Shown here: one piece after another, positions 1 to 8,638 of the stretch
Layout: each line of letters starts with the position of its first letter
Position numbering within the stretch: the first letter of the stretch is position 1
From: Roseospira marina
GTDB taxonomy: Bacteria > Pseudomonadota > Alphaproteobacteria > Rhodospirillales > Rhodospirillaceae
Assembly: GCF_014197855.1 (NCBI RefSeq)
Contig: NZ_JACIGJ010000003.1
Span: 1-64,000, forward strand
Length of the DNA: 64,000 nucleotides
Reading direction: 5' to 3'
The notes under the pieces: generated by a model
Database searches by the model: none
The model's input: only the letters and a program-made list of their open reading frames with translations
What the model was told of the DNA's origin: nothing
Position numbers and translations under genes: made by a program

Positions 1-21
1 GACATGGAGCCTCCCGCTTAA

Positions 22-105
22 TCCAAGGGAGTCCCCTACAGAATCCATTTCAAGCCCGACCGCTACCCCGATTTCTCAAATGCGATTCCCCTGCCCGCGC
101 CACCT
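22..105 (+). pseudogene. Possible remnant of a nuclease-toxin C-terminus at the left edge
   Basis: After a stop codon at 19-21, the plus-strand frame reads a short stretch containing HFKPDRYPDFSNAI. It resembles the 'GYPDFS' block that I associate with C-terminal HNH/GHH-type nuclease toxins. No start codon or upstream domain lies in the window, and the frame runs on antisense into the neighbouring regulator. At best this is the decayed tail of a gene lying to the left. The match is short and from memory, so chance similarity is quite possible. Confidence 0.15.
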
Positions 106-492
106 TCAGGCGGCCCCGGCCAACCGTCCGCGCGGCGGGGTATCGGCGAGGTCCGCACTGGCGTCCGCGTGGCCACCGGACGCCTCAGCCGGCGCGCAGT
201 AAATGCCGTACAGCGTGTGCAGCACAGCCGCCACTTCTTCACCCTTCAGCGAGTAAAAGATGGTCTGGGCGACGCGCCGCGTCTTCACGAGATCATCCCG
301 GCGCAGCCGCGCGAGATGCTGGGACAGCGCCGACTGGCTCAAGCCGACGACGCGCTCCAGTTCACCGACCGACCGCTCCTGTTGCAGCAACTGGCACAGA
401 ATGAGCAGCCGATACTGATTGCTCATGGCCTTCAGCAGCGCGCTGGCATTGCGCGCCTGGTCTTGCAGTTTTTGAAGGTCGTTCGTATCCAT
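106..492 (-). CDS. ArsR-family winged-helix transcriptional regulator
   Basis: A 128-residue cytoplasmic DNA-binding protein. Residues about 10-95 form an ArsR-type winged helix: an N-terminal helix with LLKAMSNQYRLLILCQL, then VGELERVVGLSQSALSQHLARLRRD as the helix-turn-helix, then a beta wing around VAQTIFYSL. There is no ELCVCDL-type metal-binding box. A metal sensor is therefore not supported, and it resembles the SmtB/BigR-like branch with few cysteines. The ATG at 492 is chosen because the conserved fold begins directly after it, whereas the frame upstream has no domain character. The DUF4405-like gene lies upstream on the same strand, 335 bp away. The effector is unknown. Confidence 0.85.
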   Translation of the reverse strand: MDTNDLQKLQDQARNASALLKAMSNQYRLLILCQLLQQERSVGELERVVGLSQSALSQHLARLRRDDLVKTRRVAQTIFYSLKGEEVAAVLHTLYGIYCAPAEASGGHADASADLADTPPRGRLAGAA

Positions 493-827
493 TGCCACTC
501 CACTGATCCCAGTCCGGCTGGAGTCCGACAACAGGACCCCGGGCCCGTGGGGTCGAGACCGCGCAACGCCCCCGCCTCTGCCGCCCTCCGGTCCGGCCGG
601 CAGGAGGCAAAACGGTAACACATTTCGGCTGCGCAATACCCGCCCGATTCTCCGGGTCCGGTGCGCTCGGGTGCATCCGCTCCGATCCGGGCAGCCCCCG
701 GCGTGGTCCCCGGCCCGCCGTCCCCGCTTTATCCCGGGCGAACGGCCGGCGGTCAACGCCGCCATCGGGCATAGATGGACATCCGAAACGCGTGGAAAAG
801 ATCCGCCGTTCACGTATGGGCGGTCGT
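493..827. other. 335-bp spacer between the ArsR regulator and the membrane-protein gene
   Basis: No gene is supported here. The spacer holds the presumed promoter of the regulator. A weak inverted repeat (ACCCG at 638-642 and CGGGT at 653-657) is the only dyad I noticed, and it lies about 150 bp from the start codon. It could be an operator, but the evidence is thin. Confidence 0.3.
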
Positions 828-1355
828 TCACGGGCGCGTGCGGTCGGGGGACCGGGCCAACAGGGTCATCACACCGGGCCCGCCCAGGCCGGCACGCGCG
901 CCGATTGTTGCCAGGGTGTCGTCCCCCGTGGCGTCGACGCCAGCCGCGCGCAGGGTCGCCCGCGCCTGGTCAAGCTCAAGGCCGAAGGCCGGGGCCACGT
1001 CGGCCAGGGAGGCCTCGGCCAGCGCATGGAACACCGCACCGGGACTTACAGGCGCCGTGGTGCCGGTCATGCCGGTGAACACCACCGACAGCACCAGACT
1101 CACGGCCAGGGCCACCACGGCCACGCGACGACGCAGATAGCCCAGGAACGGCCGCCAGTTCCGGACCAGATGCCAGACCGCAATGGCGGAGAACACGACG
1201 CTCAGCCATTCATGCGACGGTTTGACGAGAGCCCCCTGCCAGTGCACGAGCAGCATGATGCCGGTCACCGTGGACACCCCAAACAGGATGATCGTCACGG
1301 GAGTCACGATGTCCCGGGACAAGACAGAGGAGAACGAACGCGCAGGAACAGCCAT
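828..1355 (-). CDS. DUF4405-like membrane protein
   Basis: A 175-residue protein. The first 100 residues hold three hydrophobic segments (about 14-34, 46-64 and 77-97). Histidines sit in or next to them (LLVHWQGALVKPSHEW, AIAVWHLVRNW), as in DUF4405 proteins and small b-type cytochromes. Haem binding is therefore conceivable but not shown. The C-terminal half is soluble and contains a helical stretch beginning FHALAEASLADVAPAFGLE. The ATG at 1355 is preferred: a GAGG sequence lies eight bases upstream and the hydrophobic domain follows at once. It is divergent from the deacetylase-family gene and upstream of the ArsR regulator, which may control it. The function is not known. Confidence 0.65.
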   Translation of the reverse strand: MAVPARSFSSVLSRDIVTPVTIILFGVSTVTGIMLLVHWQGALVKPSHEWLSVVFSAIAVWHLVRNWRPFLGYLRRRVAVVALAVSLVLSVVFTGMTGTTAPVSPGAVFHALAEASLADVAPAFGLELDQARATLRAAGVDATGDDTLATIGARAGLGGPGVMTLLARSPDRTRP

Positions 1356-1611
1356 GGAGGGATCCTCGATCGAATGGGGGTACCGTCGGAGAGCGCGACA
1401 CGCGGGGAACACTCGCGCGATCCGCGACCCTCGAAAGACAACCCAAAAGAGCCTAGATCCGTCACAGGGCGATGACCGGACGCGCCGAGGAGCATGACAA
1501 AATGTGACGACGACAACGGGGCGCACGACCCACATACAAAAAAAACGTGTTGCGGCCCCGTTTGGACCGATGAGACAAAACCATTATAAAAAGCGGGGAG
1601 GACTCGGACGC

Positions 1612-2541
1612 ATGGCGACGCTTTACGTGACACACCATGCCTGCATCGACCATGACACGGGCGACTTCCACCCGGAAAGCGGCGACAGGCTGAGAGCGGT
1701 TCAACGTATCCTAGAGGCCGAGGATTTCATGCTGCTGCATCGCCAGGATGCGCCAGCCGCCTTGGACGAGCATCTCCTGCGGGCTCACCCCCAGCAGTAC
1801 GTCGACCATATCTTTCAGATCGTCCCGGCCAGCGGGCACCGCCATATCGACGGCGATACGCTCATCTCCCCCGGGTCCGGCGAAGCGGCCCGGCGCGCGG
1901 CCGGTGGCGTCATTGTCGCGGTGGATGCGGTGCTGAAGGGCGAGGTCAGTAACGCCTTCGTCGCGGTGCGCCCGCCCGGCCATCACGCCGAAACCGCCCG
2001 CGCCATGGGCTTCTGCCTGTTCAACAACGTGGCCGTCGGCGCCCTGCATGCGCGGGCGGCCCACGGCGCCGAGCGAATCGCGGTGTTCGACTGGGACGTG
2101 CACCACGGCAACGGCACCCAGGACATCTTTCACACCGACCCGGGCCTGTTCTACGCCTCCACCCACGAGGCCGGAAACTTTCCCAACACTGGCTTTCCCG
2201 AAGAGCGCGGGGTCGCGAACAACATCGTCAACTGCCCCCTGAAACCGGGCGCCACCGGAGAGGCCTTCCGGGACGCCGTCGAAACCACCATCGAACCCGC
2301 CATACGGGCGTTCAAACCCGACCTATTGATGATCTCGGCCGGCTTCGATGCCCATTCGCACGATCCGCTGTCCCATATGCGGCTACAGGTGGCCGACTTC
2401 GTCTGGGCCACCCAGCGCATGATGGCGGTGGCCGACGACTGTTGCGATGGCCGTCTGATTTCCGTTCTGGAGGGCGGGTACGACCTACCGTCGCTGGCCG
2501 GATGCGTCCAGGCCCACGTCCGCACCCTCATGGGGGTGTAG
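1612..2541 (+). CDS. Histone-deacetylase-family amidohydrolase (acetylpolyamine/HDAC-like)
   Basis: A 309-residue zinc-dependent deacetylase of the arginase/deacetylase fold. All family blocks are present. RPPGHHAE carries the paired catalytic histidines. FDWDVHHGNGTQ carries the zinc-binding Asp and His. SAGFDAH supplies the second zinc Asp region, and EGGYDL closes the active site. Bacterial members act on acetylated polyamines or acetyl-lysine, and the actual substrate cannot be read from sequence. The start at 1612 follows a GGGGAG ribosome site at 1595-1600. The gene is monocistronic, divergent from the DUF4405-like gene, with SapC-family downstream on the same strand. Confidence 0.92.
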   Translation: MATLYVTHHACIDHDTGDFHPESGDRLRAVQRILEAEDFMLLHRQDAPAALDEHLLRAHPQQYVDHIFQIVPASGHRHIDGDTLISPGSGEAARRAAGGVIVAVDAVLKGEVSNAFVAVRPPGHHAETARAMGFCLFNNVAVGALHARAAHGAERIAVFDWDVHHGNGTQDIFHTDPGLFYASTHEAGNFPNTGFPEERGVANNIVNCPLKPGATGEAFRDAVETTIEPAIRAFKPDLLMISAGFDAHSHDPLSHMRLQVADFVWATQRMMAVADDCCDGRLISVLEGGYDLPSLAGCVQAHVRTLMGV

Positions 2542-2641
2542 GTCGCAGCCCTCACACGGCCAGCAGCGCCCTTGATCCCCGGGGACCGGGTCGGTAGGGT
2601 CCGCGATACTCATTCCGCCCCAGCGCCGGACCAGATTGCCC

Positions 2642-3424
2642 ATGCCCAGCTTCGTTCCGCTTCAAAGCAGCAACCCGAACCATCGGGCCTACATCCCACC
2701 GAACACCTTCCCGATCGCGCGGAATCAGGCCCTGGCGGCGATCGGCCGCGCCGAGTTGCCCCGCGCGGGGCACGCCTTTCCGCTCGGGTTCCAGCGCACG
2801 CCGGACGGCCCGGTGCTGGTCGCGTTGATGGGTCTGGGCCCCGAAAACAACCTGTTCCTGACCCACGACGCTCGCTGGGCGGGTGCCTACGTGCCGGCCA
2901 CGTACCGCGCCTGGCCGTTCGCCCTGGGCACCACGCAGGACAACCGCACGGTGGTCTGCATCGACGAGACCGCCGGTGTCCCGGCCGAGACGGCGGGCGC
3001 CCGCGCCCTGTTCGACGCGGCCGACCAGCCGACCGCCTTCCTCCAGGAGTTGATGACCTTCCTCAGCCAGTCCCGGAACGACCTCGTGGCCACCCGCGCC
3101 GCCTGCGCCGCGCTGGACAGCCACGGCCTGCTGGTCGACTGGCCCATCACGATCAACGCCGGCGAGACCCAGCGCCCGATTGAGGGCTTGCTGAAGGTGG
3201 ATGAGGCCGCGCTCAACGGGGCCGGGGCGGATGTCCTCGACGCACTGAACAAGGCCGGGGCGCTCGCAGTGGCCTATGGTCAGCTTCTGTCCATGACCAA
3301 CCTGTCAATCCTCGCCAAGCTTGCCGAAGCCCATGCGCGGGCCGCGGAGAAACTTCAGGAGCGAGCCAAGGACGCCTCCGAAATGTTCGCGTTCGACGAC
3401 GAGGTTCAGTTCAACTTCGACTGA
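2642..3424 (+). CDS. SapC-family protein
   Basis: A 260-residue protein matching the SapC family found in proteobacteria. The conserved core is ENNLFLTHDARWAG followed by YVPATYRAWPF, with an acidic C-terminus (FAFDDEVQFNFD). There is no signal peptide or membrane segment. Some family members are linked to S-layer or surface functions by name only, and the biochemical role is unknown. The ATG at 2642 is used; an in-frame TTG two codons upstream is possible. Its 3' end overlaps the convergent NTF2-like gene by 14 bp. Confidence 0.75.
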   Translation: MPSFVPLQSSNPNHRAYIPPNTFPIARNQALAAIGRAELPRAGHAFPLGFQRTPDGPVLVALMGLGPENNLFLTHDARWAGAYVPATYRAWPFALGTTQDNRTVVCIDETAGVPAETAGARALFDAADQPTAFLQELMTFLSQSRNDLVATRAACAALDSHGLLVDWPITINAGETQRPIEGLLKVDEAALNGAGADVLDALNKAGALAVAYGQLLSMTNLSILAKLAEAHARAAEKLQERAKDASEMFAFDDEVQFNFD

Positions 3425-3929
3425 CCGCGTCGGGCTCGTTGTGTCCGAGCCGCCGCCTCACCCGGCGGAGCAGCCAGCCGAGACCGGGCAAGCGTTCGTA
3501 GAACTGCCGGCCCGCGTCCCAGTGGTCGACGTGTTCGCACACCCGGCCGTCCGGGGCGAAGCGCAGCTCGCTCACCCCCTCGATCCGCCAGACGGCGCCC
3601 AGCCGACGCACCCGCGCGGTGAACACCCAGCGCAGAAAGCAAACCGAGCCGTCGAACGCCCGGTGCGTCACACGAAAGCACGGGTCCTGCGTATCCGCGT
3701 ACATGCGCAGGAACACCCGGCGCAAGGCGTCCTGACCGACCGTGTCATTGAACGGGTCGACGAAGTGGACGTCTTCGGTTACGACGCCCCCGAGGGTATC
3801 CAGCGCCTCTGGGGTCAGAGCCTCGAAAAACGCGACATAGCGCGCGGCCCCAGCGAGCACGGCGGATGTCGGCTCGGGAGCGTCCAAGGTGGGGGCGTCC
3901 AAGGTGGGGGCCGTGCGCTCACCGGTCAT
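3411..3929 (-). CDS. SnoaL/NTF2-like protein coupled to the SDR
   Basis: A 172-residue protein with an NTF2/SnoaL-like alpha+beta cone: YVAFFEALTPEALDTLGGVVTEDVHFVDPF at the N-terminus, and a beta-sheet core ending VCEHVDHWDAGRQFYERLP. This fold forms a small hydrophobic cavity used either for isomerase/hydrolase chemistry or simply for binding. The ATG at 3929 has an AGGGA site just upstream and overlaps the stop of the SDR by four bases (ATGA), so translation is probably coupled and the two proteins likely work on the same small molecule. Near its N-terminus a perfect 15-bp tandem duplication (3880-3909) doubles the peptide TLDAP. Confidence 0.75.
   Translation of the reverse strand: MTGERTAPTLDAPTLDAPEPTSAVLAGAARYVAFFEALTPEALDTLGGVVTEDVHFVDPFNDTVGQDALRRVFLRMYADTQDPCFRVTHRAFDGSVCFLRWVFTARVRRLGAVWRIEGVSELRFAPDGRVCEHVDHWDAGRQFYERLPGLGWLLRRVRRRLGHNEPDAVSRS
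3880..3909 (-). repeat. Perfect 15-bp in-frame tandem duplication
   Basis: The plus-strand unit GCGTCCAAGGTGGGG occurs twice head to tail inside the NTF2-like gene and encodes a doubled TLDAP. It looks like a replication-slippage product and leaves the reading frame intact. Confidence 0.9.
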
Positions 3930-4738
3930 GATCCCTCCCCGTCCCGCGCACAGCCGGCGGCAACGATGGCGTCAGGCCGGGCCTCATCCGGAATGGCCCG
4001 CCGGGTCAGCGCGAACAGCAGCGGATAGGGAAGCGCCGCCAACAGCTTCATCAACCACGTCAACCGGCGCGGCATCGTGATCTCGAAGGTCGAGGACCGC
4101 AGACCCTTGACGATGCGCCGCGCGGCCGCGTCCGGTTCCATCAGGAACGGCATCGGAAACGTGTTCTGGTCGGTCAGCGGCGTGCGCACGAACCCCGGGT
4201 TGATGACCTGAACGCGCACCCCGAACTGCGCCAGATCCGGGCGCAGCGACTCGCACAGGGCGATGACGGCCGCCTTTGTGGCGCTATAGGCCGCGGCCGT
4301 AGGCAGGCCGACGTAACCGGCAACCGAGCCGACCACCGCGATGTGTCCCCGCCGCCGCGCGACGAAGCGCGGAATGACCGCGTCCAGCCCGTTGACCGCC
4401 CCCATCAGGTTGACCCCGACCAGCCGATCGAACACCCGCGCGTCGAACCGGGCGGCCGGCATGGACGCATGGGTGCCCGCGTTCAGCACCACGGTGTCGG
4501 GCAGGCCGTCCCGCGCCTCGATCTCCGCCAGCGCCCGCGCGGTCGCGGCCCGATCGGTCACGTCCAGGGGCTGCGGCACGATGCGCCCCGGCAGGTCCTC
4601 CGCCTCGCCCGCCAAGGCTTTCAGATCCTCGACGTTGCGGGCGCTGGCCACGACCGTTCCGCCCTCCCGCGCCAGGGCAAGCGCCAGGGCCCGCCCGATG
4701 CCCCGTCCGGCACCGATGATCCAGGTCAGTGTCGTCAT
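3926..4738 (-). CDS. Short-chain dehydrogenase/reductase (SDR)
   Basis: A 270-residue classical-type SDR. The nucleotide-binding glycine motif GAGRGIG lies at residues 8-14, and LNAG stabilises the central sheet. The catalytic Ser-Tyr-Lys set sits in GSVAGYVGLPTAAAYSATKAA, with NPGFVRTPLTD following. An extended C-terminus with LLAALPYPLLFAL suggests membrane association or substrate contact. The substrate is unknown. The ATG at 4738 is chosen because TLTWIIGAGRGIG begins immediately, as in the family. It is first in a two-gene unit with the NTF2-like protein (four-base overlap). Confidence 0.9.
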   Translation of the reverse strand: MTTLTWIIGAGRGIGRALALALAREGGTVVASARNVEDLKALAGEAEDLPGRIVPQPLDVTDRAATARALAEIEARDGLPDTVVLNAGTHASMPAARFDARVFDRLVGVNLMGAVNGLDAVIPRFVARRRGHIAVVGSVAGYVGLPTAAAYSATKAAVIALCESLRPDLAQFGVRVQVINPGFVRTPLTDQNTFPMPFLMEPDAAARRIVKGLRSSTFEITMPRRLTWLMKLLAALPYPLLFALTRRAIPDEARPDAIVAAGCARDGEGS

Positions 4739-4942
4739 GATCGCTCCCGTTGTTCTTAGGCCTCGGTACGCTCTTCGGGCCACCGGTTGGTCCCCGGTTA
4801 GACGCCCCTGGCAGTTGGTCCTTGGCGAACAGCCCTCCGATTTGCGACGATGCGCAAGCGGCGCGCATCCGGCCCCTCCGCCGCACTCACCAACGCCAGA
4901 CCGCCCGTCACGGGACCGCGGGCCAGCCGAGGGTCACGCCCC

Positions 4943-5707
4943 ATGTCGCCGCCTACCCTTCAGTCCACGCTGTCCGCTCTACGGTTGCGGCTGGACATCG
5001 GATCAGCGAGCCGTCGCATGCTTGGCGAGACCCGCCGGGTTCTGGAGGCGGTCAGCCACGATGACGACCGCCACACCATCACGCATTTCAGCCGCCTTCT
5101 GTCCCGTCACGGCCGCAGTCATGCGTCGCTGGAATGGAACAGCCGGGAGAGCCAGCAACGGCGCTTCCTGGTGCTCAGCGAGGCGGGTCTGCGCAGCGGG
5201 CACTCCCTGCTGGACGTCGGGTGCGGCACCGGCGATTTCGTGGAGTGGCTCAACGACCACGGCTACGATCTGGGATACTGCGGGCTCGACCTGACCCCGG
5301 CGATGGTGGACCACGCCGCCTTCCGGTTCCCGGAGCTCACGTTTGTTCAGGGCTGCCTGCTGGCGACGCCGCCCCCGGTGCTGCCGCTGCCCCGGTTCGA
5401 CTGGGTGGTGGCCAGCGGAATCTTCGCCCATCGGCGCGACGATCCCGAGACCTACATGCGCGCCATGATCCGAGCCATGCTGGATCGCGCCGACCGGGGC
5501 GTCTCCGTCAATTCCTTGAGCATGAACGCACCGCACGCCAACCGCTGGACCCTGTTCCACGCCGAGCCGGAGGCCGCCCGGGCTTGGGCGGAATCCCAGG
5601 ACGACGTGGTTCGGGTCGTCCTGCGCGAGGACTACGACCCCAACGACTTCTCCCTGTACCTGTACAAGACAGAGGACGCGGTCCGGGATATGACATGGAC
5701 GCCCTGA
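4943..5707 (+). CDS. Class I SAM-dependent methyltransferase
   Basis: A 254-residue protein with a Rossmann-type methyltransferase core. Motif I is LLDVGCGTGDFVEWL at about residues 87-101, followed by YCGLDLTPAMVDHA (motif II acidic residue) and FDWVVASGIFAH (motif IV). The substrate is not evident. The start at 4943 follows GAGGG at 4930. A longer frame begins upstream but adds only low-complexity Arg/Pro-rich sequence. The 3' end overlaps the start of nudC by 13 bp, so the two are probably co-expressed, although no functional link is known. Confidence 0.8.
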   Translation: MSPPTLQSTLSALRLRLDIGSASRRMLGETRRVLEAVSHDDDRHTITHFSRLLSRHGRSHASLEWNSRESQQRRFLVLSEAGLRSGHSLLDVGCGTGDFVEWLNDHGYDLGYCGLDLTPAMVDHAAFRFPELTFVQGCLLATPPPVLPLPRFDWVVASGIFAHRRDDPETYMRAMIRAMLDRADRGVSVNSLSMNAPHANRWTLFHAEPEAARAWAESQDDVVRVVLREDYDPNDFSLYLYKTEDAVRDMTWTP

Positions 5708-6756
5708 GCCACCCGCAACGACACACGCCCAAGCCCCCCCTGCGGCATCCCTTGAGTCCGCCGCTGACTGAAACCACGCGCGCCGCGCTGGACGGCCTGA
5801 GCTACACCGGCGCCCCACTGGACCGGGCGGAACCCCTGCGCACCGACACCGCCCGGCTTGCCGCTCTGCGGGCGGACCCGTCCAGTCGTTTGGTCCTGGT
5901 CTGGCGCGATCGCGTGCTGATCGACGGCACCGAAGACGAAGCGGCCCCGGCCCTTGTCACAGCACCGGGGACCTGGTCCGGTCCGACACCGGATCTGGCC
6001 CCGGAGGAAGAGGTGTTGCTGGGCCTCGACACCGACGGCACGGCGTGGTTCGCGCTCCAGCTTCCGCAGGGCCCCGAGTCCGAGGACGACCTGGGACCGC
6101 ACACCGGCCTGGGCGGTCAGTTCCTTCCCCTGCGCACGGTGGGCCCGACCCTTCCGGGTCCAGAGGCAACCCTTCTGGCGCAGGCCCTCGGCGTTCTGGG
6201 CTGGCACCGCCGACACCGGTTCTGCGGAGCCTGTGGGGCGCTGTGCGAAAGCGTGGATGCCGGCTATCGGCGGCGGTGCACGACCTGCGGAGCGGACCAT
6301 TTTCCGCGCACGGATCCGGCGGTTATCATGCTGATCCATCACGGCCGGGGGGCGCAGGCCCGCTGCCTGCTCGGGCATGGTCCGCGGCTGCCCAGCGGTA
6401 TGATCTCCACCCTGGCCGGATTCGTCGAACCCGGCGAAACCCTCGAAGAGGCGGTCCGGCGCGAGGTCCACGAAGAGGCCGGCATCCGCGTGGGCCGCGT
6501 GGCCTATGGCGCATCGCAGCCGTGGCCGTTCCCGGCCTCGCTGATGCTGGGGTTCCACGGCGAGGCCCTCACCACGGACATCGTCATCGACCCGCGCGAG
6601 TTGGACCATGCGGGCTGGTACACCCGCGCCGAGGTTGCATCCTTCATGCAAGGGGAAGGCTCCGACGGCCCGGCGCCGTGGCGCCTCCCGCGCGCGGATT
6701 CGCTCGGCCGGCGGTTGATCCTGGGCTGGCTCAAGGGCGATCCGTTCGACGAGTAA
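5695..6756 (+). CDS. nudC: NADH pyrophosphatase NudC
   Basis: A 353-residue Nudix hydrolase that cleaves NADH, or NAD caps on RNA, to NMN and AMP. It has the NudC architecture: an N-terminal domain (to about 180), a four-cysteine zinc ribbon (CGACGALC and CTTCG), then the Nudix box GFVEPGETLEEAVRREVHEEAGI split as GFVEPGETLEEA and REVHEEAG. The SQPWPFPASLM motif that defines NADH specificity follows. The N-terminal 30 residues are Pro/His-rich and longer than usual. The ATG at 5695 lies inside the upstream methyltransferase gene. Confidence 0.93.
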   Translation: MDALSHPQRHTPKPPLRHPLSPPLTETTRAALDGLSYTGAPLDRAEPLRTDTARLAALRADPSSRLVLVWRDRVLIDGTEDEAAPALVTAPGTWSGPTPDLAPEEEVLLGLDTDGTAWFALQLPQGPESEDDLGPHTGLGGQFLPLRTVGPTLPGPEATLLAQALGVLGWHRRHRFCGACGALCESVDAGYRRRCTTCGADHFPRTDPAVIMLIHHGRGAQARCLLGHGPRLPSGMISTLAGFVEPGETLEEAVRREVHEEAGIRVGRVAYGASQPWPFPASLMLGFHGEALTTDIVIDPRELDHAGWYTRAEVASFMQGEGSDGPAPWRLPRADSLGRRLILGWLKGDPFDE

Positions 6757-6981
6757 GCCGGCGGGCCCCTCGGCCATTCGGCATAGATCGCGCTTTGGCG
6801 GCCCCGAATCCCACGGGGTGGCCCGCGCGTTGCTTGAGGCGTCTTATCGAGAGAAGAGCGGCCCGACAGGAACCATGAGGGATCCACCGTCCGAGGGCAC
6901 CCGAGCGGGTGGGACGGCTCACTCTTTCTGTCTGTGGTTTTCGTCCATGGCGGGCACGGGTTCTTTCATAAGAGGCTGGCC

Positions 6982-8499
6982 ATGTTTCGTTTGTTTGCGT
7001 CCTCCGATACGGCGGAGTCGACCGCCAAGGCGGAGGTTCTGGACCTTTTGAATCGATTCGCCGGGGTGGGGCTGTGGAATGCCAAACTCTACCAGGGCGA
7101 CCCGATGCACCCCAACTCCGCCTGGAGCTGGTCACCGGAGTTCCGCCGGCTGCTGGGCTTCGATCCGAACGACACGACCGGGTTTCCCGAGGTGGTTGGG
7201 TCCTGGGCGGATCGGCTGCATCCCGAGGACGCCGAGGCCACGGCCGCCGCGTTCGGAGCGTGCCTCAACGACCGGACAGGCAAGACGGGCTACGACGTCC
7301 AATACCGGCTCAAGACCAAAACCGGATCGTACCGCTGGTTTCGCGCGGTCGGCGGCGTGTTGCGTGACAGCACTGGCACCGCCGTGCGGGCGTGCGGCTC
7401 GCTGATCGACATTCATGAAACGCAGATGGAAGCCGAAGTCGCCGAGCTTCTGCAGCGCAACGCCGGCGTGGGACTGTGGGATGCGCGGCTGTTCAACGGC
7501 GACCCCATGCACGCCAACAGTGTGTGGACGTGGTCGCCAGAGTTCCGGCGGCTGCTGGGCTTCGACCCGGATGATTTGGCGGGCTTTCCGAACCGCGTGG
7601 GGTCATGGGCAGACCGCCTGCACCCGGACGATGCAGAACCGACCTTTGCCGCCTTCGGGGCCTGCCTCAACGACCGATCCGGCCGCACGGGCTACGACGT
7701 CACCTACCGCCTCCGCACCAAAAGCGGCGACTATCGCTGGTATCAGGCGGTCGGCGGCGTTCTGCGGGACCGGTCCGGAACGGCGCGGCGCGCCTGCGGC
7801 TCGCTGATCGACATCCACGACATGAAGGTGCTGGAAGAAAACCGGCGCGCGCTGGAGCACCAGCGGCGGGCCGATATCCAAGCCCTCGCCGACAAGCTGG
7901 ACCAGACCGTGACCGAGGTCGTCGATCGGGCCCGGGACAACGCCCAGACCGTGGCCTCGGCCGCCGAGGAGCTTTCGGCCTCTATCGGACAGATCAACGC
8001 CCGCATGACCGATGCGGCGCGTGCATCCGAGGCCGCGTTCACGGAAGCGGAGCGGACCAACACCACGGTCACGGCCCTGGTGTCGGCCGCCGATCAGATC
8101 GGCGAGGTGGTCAAGCTCATCAACGACATCGCCTCGCAGACCAACCTTCTGGCCCTGAACGCGACCATCGAGGCCGCGCGGGCGGGCGATGCCGGCAAAG
8201 GGTTCGCGGTGGTGGCAAGTGAGGTCAAATCCCTCGCCACCCAGACCAGCACGGCAACAGACCGAATCGCGCAACAGATAGGGCAGGTGCAGGAGGAGGC
8301 CCGCAGGGCCGTGGAAGCCATCAACGGGATCGCCGGCACCATCGGCGAGGTGCGCGAGATCTCCGCCGACGTGACCGGATCCGTGGACGAACAGGACTCC
8401 GCGACAAAAGAAATCGCCAGCCGGGTTCTGCAAGTCGTGTCCGATATTGACGGGGTCGCGGACGCCGTTGGCGATATGACACGCAATTTGCGCACCTGA
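6982..8499 (+). CDS. Soluble methyl-accepting chemotaxis protein with two duplicated PAS domains
   Basis: A 505-residue cytoplasmic chemoreceptor without membrane segments. Two PAS domains of the PAS_3 type span about 21-147 and 155-281. They are roughly three-quarters identical by eye and carry the same blocks ([39 protein letters not shown]), so they arose by internal duplication. A coiled coil (about 285-375) leads to the conserved signalling tip, [17 protein letters not shown] at 377-393 and [12 protein letters not shown] at 405-416. The signal is unknown; PAS ligands include haem, flavin and oxygen. The start at 6982 has an AGAGG site upstream. It is monocistronic and convergent with the dehydrogenase gene. 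Confidence 0.92.
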   Translation: MFRLFASSDTAESTAKAEVLDLLNRFAGVGLWNAKLYQGDPMHPNSAWSWSPEFRRLLGFDPNDTTGFPEVVGSWADRLHPEDAEATAAAFGACLNDRTGKTGYDVQYRLKTKTGSYRWFRAVGGVLRDSTGTAVRACGSLIDIHETQMEAEVAELLQRNAGVGLWDARLFNGDPMHANSVWTWSPEFRRLLGFDPDDLAGFPNRVGSWADRLHPDDAEPTFAAFGACLNDRSGRTGYDVTYRLRTKSGDYRWYQAVGGVLRDRSGTARRACGSLIDIHDMKVLEENRRALEHQRRADIQALADKLDQTVTEVVDRARDNAQTVASAAEELSASIGQINARMTDAARASEAAFTEAERTNTTVTALVSAADQIGEVVKLINDIASQTNLLALNATIEAARAGDAGKGFAVVASEVKSLATQTSTATDRIAQQIGQVQEEARRAVEAINGIAGTIGEVREISADVTGSVDEQDSATKEIASRVLQVVSDIDGVADAVGDMTRNLRT

Positions 8500-8561
8500 C
8501 CACGCTTACGGGCGGGGCAGCGCGATCTGTCCCGCCCGGCGCGTATATCCTTCGGACGGGG

Positions 8562-8601
8562 CCCCACGCCCACCGGGCCGACCCCACGCCCACCGGGCCG
8601 A
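8562..8601. repeat. Perfect 20-bp tandem duplication downstream of the chemoreceptor
   Basis: The unit CCCCACGCCCACCGGGCCGA occurs at 8562-8581 and again at 8582-8601. The second copy runs into a GC-rich dyad (CCGGGCC at 8593-8599 with GGCCCGG at 8602-8608) between two convergent genes. This dyad could act as a weak terminator, although no T-tract follows. Confidence 0.9.
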
Positions 8602-8638
8602 GGCCCGGCGGGCTCCGCCTCCTCCTACGCCGCCAGCA

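Noticed and set aside
6956-6976. GGCACG near the chemoreceptor start, resembling half of a sigma-54 promoter
   Set aside because: The second half reads TTTCA instead of TTGCA at the wrong spacing, and transcription would start almost at the ribosome site.
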